Source: Lachnospiraceae bacterium UBA938
Lineage (GTDB): Bacteria; Bacillota; Clostridia; Lachnospirales; Lachnospiraceae
Assembly (NCBI GenBank): GCA_002293475.1
Contig: DBDG01000077.1
Span: forward strand, 1-7,236
Direction of reading: 5' to 3'
DNA length: 7,236 nucleotides
Below are positions 5,453 to 7,236 of the stretch, in pieces. The notes beneath the pieces were generated by a model. The model had not been told where the DNA came from and did no database searches. It saw nothing but the letters and a program-made list of their open reading frames with translations. A program made the position numbers and the translations under genes. Position 1 is the stretch's first letter. Each line of letters opens with the position of its first letter.

Positions 5453-5557
5453 TTAGGTACCATCAGTCAAATCATCTTCTGTAGCAAATTCGGCGGTTCT
5501 TCCTTCCGTGTCCTCTACATAGAATACAATCTTATTCTTCTTTATATCAGGTACCAA
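5453..5557 (-). other. Coding continuation after the premature stop (pseudogene tail)
   Basis: Directly after the TAA at 5560-5558 the same frame stays open for 34 codons to a second TAA (5455-5453). It encodes a credible domain end: LVPDIKKNKIVFYVEDTEG, then RTAEFATEDD and a short tail. Strand-like IVFYVEDTEGR fits the end of the Ig-like unit begun before the stop. It ends about 33 nt before the rplM -35 box. One nonsense change explains the break; readthrough is less likely. Confidence 0.6.
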
Positions 5558-6067
5558 TTATACAATCCCTTCACTTAATTTTATATCCGGGTCACCATAA
5601 GTATATAGGCGTCTTTCAACATCGCCATTGATCACATAGTAAATCTTCTCTATTGCAGCTCCCCTACCTGGCGCTGCCGTATAAGTTATTTCAAACCTTC
5701 CGTCCTCGACCTCCCCGTCCGGGATCTCCGTCCAGACGGTGATCGACGGCTCCTCCGGGCCTTCTTCGGCATAATAGATCGTCACGCTTCCGCTTTCATC
5801 CGGCACATCACCGGCACCCCGGCTGTCTGCAACTTTTATAAAACTTTCATAAGAAATAAGCATGACAGGGATTCCCGTTTCAGAACCGCCGCGCAGCCAT
5901 CCGCTGCCACCGTAGACAGGTAGTGCCGGATCTTTGTCATCCGTAAACTGTCCCGCAAAAAAGGAGAAGAACATGAAATCATGGCTGTCAGGCACATAAA
6001 AAAAACTGCCGAGCCATACCGGTATTATCAATACCTCCATAAGTACTTTATTAAAATACTTTCTCAT
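5558..6067 (-). CDS. Hypothetical protein, probably truncated by an in-frame stop
   Basis: Not recognised with certainty. The 169-aa product has a hydrophobic N-terminal stretch (about 8-26, VLMEVLIIPVWLGSFFYV) that could be an anchor or poor signal. A middle part rich in Gly, Asp and aromatics follows, then a C-terminal segment (about 100-165, ITVWTEIPDGEV to DIKLSEGIV) that reads like the start of an Ig-like/beta-sandwich extracellular domain. The frame continues past the TAA for 34 sensible codons, so the domain seems cut mid-strand. The ribosome binding site is odd: GGGGTGG at 9 nt, part of a run of eight G. A possible promoter lies at 6216-6244. It sits between truA and rplM, genes usually close neighbours. 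Probably a degraded gene for a surface protein; whether it is translated is open. Confidence 0.55.
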   Translation of the reverse strand: MRKYFNKVLMEVLIIPVWLGSFFYVPDSHDFMFFSFFAGQFTDDKDPALPVYGGSGWLRGGSETGIPVMLISYESFIKVADSRGAGDVPDESGSVTIYYAEEGPEEPSITVWTEIPDGEVEDGRFEITYTAAPGRGAAIEKIYYVINGDVERRLYTYGDPDIKLSEGIV

Positions 6068-6109
6068 ATCGTAAAACCACCCCCCCCTTTACATATTTAT
6101 ATACCTAAC

Positions 6110-6163
6110 TTAACACCTTTCGAAATCACAACTCACAAACAATAACCATCGAGTCAAATACAT
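6110..6163 (-). CDS. Possible 17-aa small ORF or leader peptide
   Basis: ATG at 6163 is preceded by AAGGAGG at about 4 nt, the best ribosome binding site in this stretch, and is followed by 17 codons to TAA. The peptide MYLTRWLLFVSCDFERC has a hydrophobic core ending near a Cys, like the start of a signal sequence. It is in the same frame as the 169-aa gene, whose ATG is 96 nt further on, with two stops between. It may be a leader peptide, a small membrane peptide, or the broken original start of the degraded gene. Confidence 0.35.
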   Translation of the reverse strand: MYLTRWLLFVSCDFERC

Positions 6164-6215
6164 TAACCCTCCTTAGACTTTATCAGAGTTCAACTGGAAT
6201 CACAACACAAATTTA

Positions 6216-6244
6216 ATAATATCAGATTTCAATACTACAAACAA
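6216..6244 (-). promoter_or_regulatory. Possible extended -10 promoter upstream of the small ORF
   Basis: On the - strand TTGTTT (6244-6239), 17 nt, TATTAT (6221-6216), with TGA directly before the -10 giving TGnTATTAT. The -35 is weak, the extended -10 partly compensates. Transcription would start near 6209, about 45 nt before the small ORF and 140 nt before the 169-aa gene. Confidence 0.45.
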
Positions 6245-6396
6245 CACCATTAATCAATAAAACTGCAATCAAAATATCAAAACAAGCAAATATCTGCTGA
6301 CATTAAGTTGGCAAGCACAAAACAAGTCCTGTCGCCGTCAATAAAAATACAAACACAGCAAGATAAAAAATCACGCCCCATATGACAAAACAAAAA

Positions 6397-7146
6397 TCAC
6401 CCCATATCAAATTCATACCGAACCAATGTCAGTCCGTTTGCCGGGGCGGTAGGCCCAGCAGCCCGGCGTTCCTTTGCGTCCAGTATACTCCCGACATATT
6501 CCGCCGGATACCTGCCGACGCCGACTTCCACCAACGTCCCCACGATAATCCTCACCATATTATAAAGAAAACCGTTCCCGCAGATCCGCACCACGATCTC
6601 CTCGCCCTGACGTTCCACCGCCGCTTCATATATAGTACGCACCGTACTTTCCACCACCGCTGCCGCCGCACAGAAACTCTTAAAATCATGCTCCCCCACC
6701 AACAAGGCCGCCGCCTGCTGCATCGGCGCAACATCCAGCTTACGGTAAGTAAAATCAGCATAAAGCCGTTTAGTCGGCAACGGAAATTCCGCATTCCATA
6801 TCCTATATTCATACACCTTACGGCTACTACAATGCCGAGGATGAAAATCGCCCGCCACTTCCACTGATTTCTGGACGCGGATATCTTCCGGCAGCCGCTG
6901 ATTCAAGGCATAAGCGATCTTATCCGCCGGAATCACCGTCACCGTGTCAAACACCGCCACATTACCCAAGGCATGGACTCCCGAGTCAGTCCTGCTGCCG
7001 CCGATCACCACCACCTCTTCCCCCAGCAATTCAGAAAGCCGCCTATTCAGCTCCCCCTCCACCGTCGGAACCGCCGGCTGAATCTGCCATCCCTTATAAC
7101 TAGTTCCATCATATGCAACAGTAAGCATAATCCGCTTCTTAATCAC
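6397..7146 (-). CDS. truA: tRNA pseudouridine(38-40) synthase TruA
   Basis: Converts uridines 38, 39 and 40 of the tRNA anticodon stem-loop to pseudouridine in the cytoplasm. The 249-aa length is normal. YDGTSYKGWQ (12-21) is the N-terminal family motif. SRTDSGVHALG (51-61) carries the catalytic Asp54, and the C-terminal half has FLYNMVRIIVGTL, the usual second-domain motif. The start is GTG at 7146, with GAGGGG at 6 nt; the ATG at 7128 has a poorer site and would remove the first six residues before the first strand. A candidate gene tail ends 31 nt upstream, which fits the Firmicutes arrangement of truA inside a longer operon. No terminator is visible after the stop. Confidence 0.98.
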   Translation of the reverse strand: MIKKRIMLTVAYDGTSYKGWQIQPAVPTVEGELNRRLSELLGEEVVVIGGSRTDSGVHALGNVAVFDTVTVIPADKIAYALNQRLPEDIRVQKSVEVAGDFHPRHCSSRKVYEYRIWNAEFPLPTKRLYADFTYRKLDVAPMQQAAALLVGEHDFKSFCAAAAVVESTVRTIYEAAVERQGEEIVVRICGNGFLYNMVRIIVGTLVEVGVGRYPAEYVGSILDAKERRAAGPTAPANGLTLVRYEFDMG

Positions 7147-7177
7147 TCCACACCCCTCTCCCTAATCTATATAATCC

Positions 7178-7236
7178 TCAGCTATCAATTTCAACATACC
7201 AGTTTACCTCCAAGGCAAGTTCGGCCGCCGGCTCTG
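7178..7236 (-). CDS. Possible 3' end of an upstream gene, partial
   Basis: Entering from the right edge, one - strand frame is open for 18 codons and ends in TGA, giving EPAAELALEVNWYVEIDS. Its codons look like those of real genes here, and the stop is 31 nt before the truA GTG. A second frame is open for 10 codons only. In many Firmicutes the gene before truA is ecfT, but the visible tail is too short to say. Existence is uncertain and identity unknown. Confidence 0.35.
   Translation of the reverse strand, partial: EPAAELALEVNWYVEIDS

Larger units (their letters stand above)
6068..6396. other. Intergenic region, strongly strand-skewed (G-poor + strand)
   Basis: Between truA and the hypothetical gene the + strand is mostly A, C and T with few G, so the - strand transcript would be U/G/A-rich. 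It contains a possible extended -10 promoter (6216-6244), a small ORF with a strong ribosome binding site (6110-6163), a C8 tract (6080-6087), and a near copy of the truA 3' end (6366-6382). I see no terminator hairpin for truA. Confidence 0.6.

Noticed and set aside
6277..6381. 34-codon - strand ORF downstream of truA
   Set aside because: No ribosome binding site and a Cys-rich, unrecognisable product; probably chance.
6382..6867. 161-aa + strand ORF with His/Arg/Pro-rich product
   Set aside because: Antisense to truA; composition typical of a shadow frame.
7166..7194. TTGAAA-17-TATAGA on the - strand before truA
   Set aside because: Transcription would begin on top of the truA ribosome binding site; truA is more likely read from upstream.

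Overview
The window looks like chromosomal DNA of an anaerobic Firmicute, most likely Clostridia (Lachnospiraceae-like). The evidence is moderate GC in the genes with very AT-rich spacers, strong GGAGG-type ribosome binding sites, a rubrerythrin, a DUF4474-type protein, and the Firmicutes arrangement in which truA lies upstream of rplM-rpsI with an L13-type leader. Genus cannot be settled from the sequence alone.

Layout. Positions 1-2401 are on the + strand. They hold the 3' part of a DUF4474-like protein whose reading frame is still open at the left edge, a metallophosphoesterase 5 nt downstream, and a rubrerythrin that ends at a strong hairpin terminator (2406-2443). The rest is on the - strand. 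In order of position these are: a 75-aa Cro/C1-type regulator with a near-consensus promoter and an overlapping 23-bp dyad (2472-2766); about 220 nt of AT-rich DNA without a gene; an alkyltransferase-like (MGMT-family) protein lacking the catalytic Cys; an AIM24/TIGR00266-family protein; rpsI and rplM under a perfect TTGACA-17-TATAAT promoter; a hypothetical gene that appears broken by an in-frame stop; truA; and perhaps the tail of one more gene at the right edge.

How the genes relate. rplM-rpsI form an operon, with a roughly 160-nt 5' leader suited to autogenous control by L13. The AIM24-like gene and the alkyltransferase-like gene are 45 nt apart with no visible terminator and are probably cotranscribed. 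The 288-nt gap between rpsI and the AIM24-like gene is rich in structure: a five-unit tandem repeat, a long hairpin that pairs fully only in - strand RNA, a possible promoter, and GTTAGCT repeats. The DUF4474-like and phosphoesterase genes are probably translated from one message.

No mobile element, CRISPR array, tRNA or rRNA was seen. The least explained parts are the decaying locus between truA and rplM, the structured rpsI-AIM24 spacer, and the orphan regulator beside an AT-rich gap. I found no convincing new multi-gene system; most of the window is ordinary chromosome.
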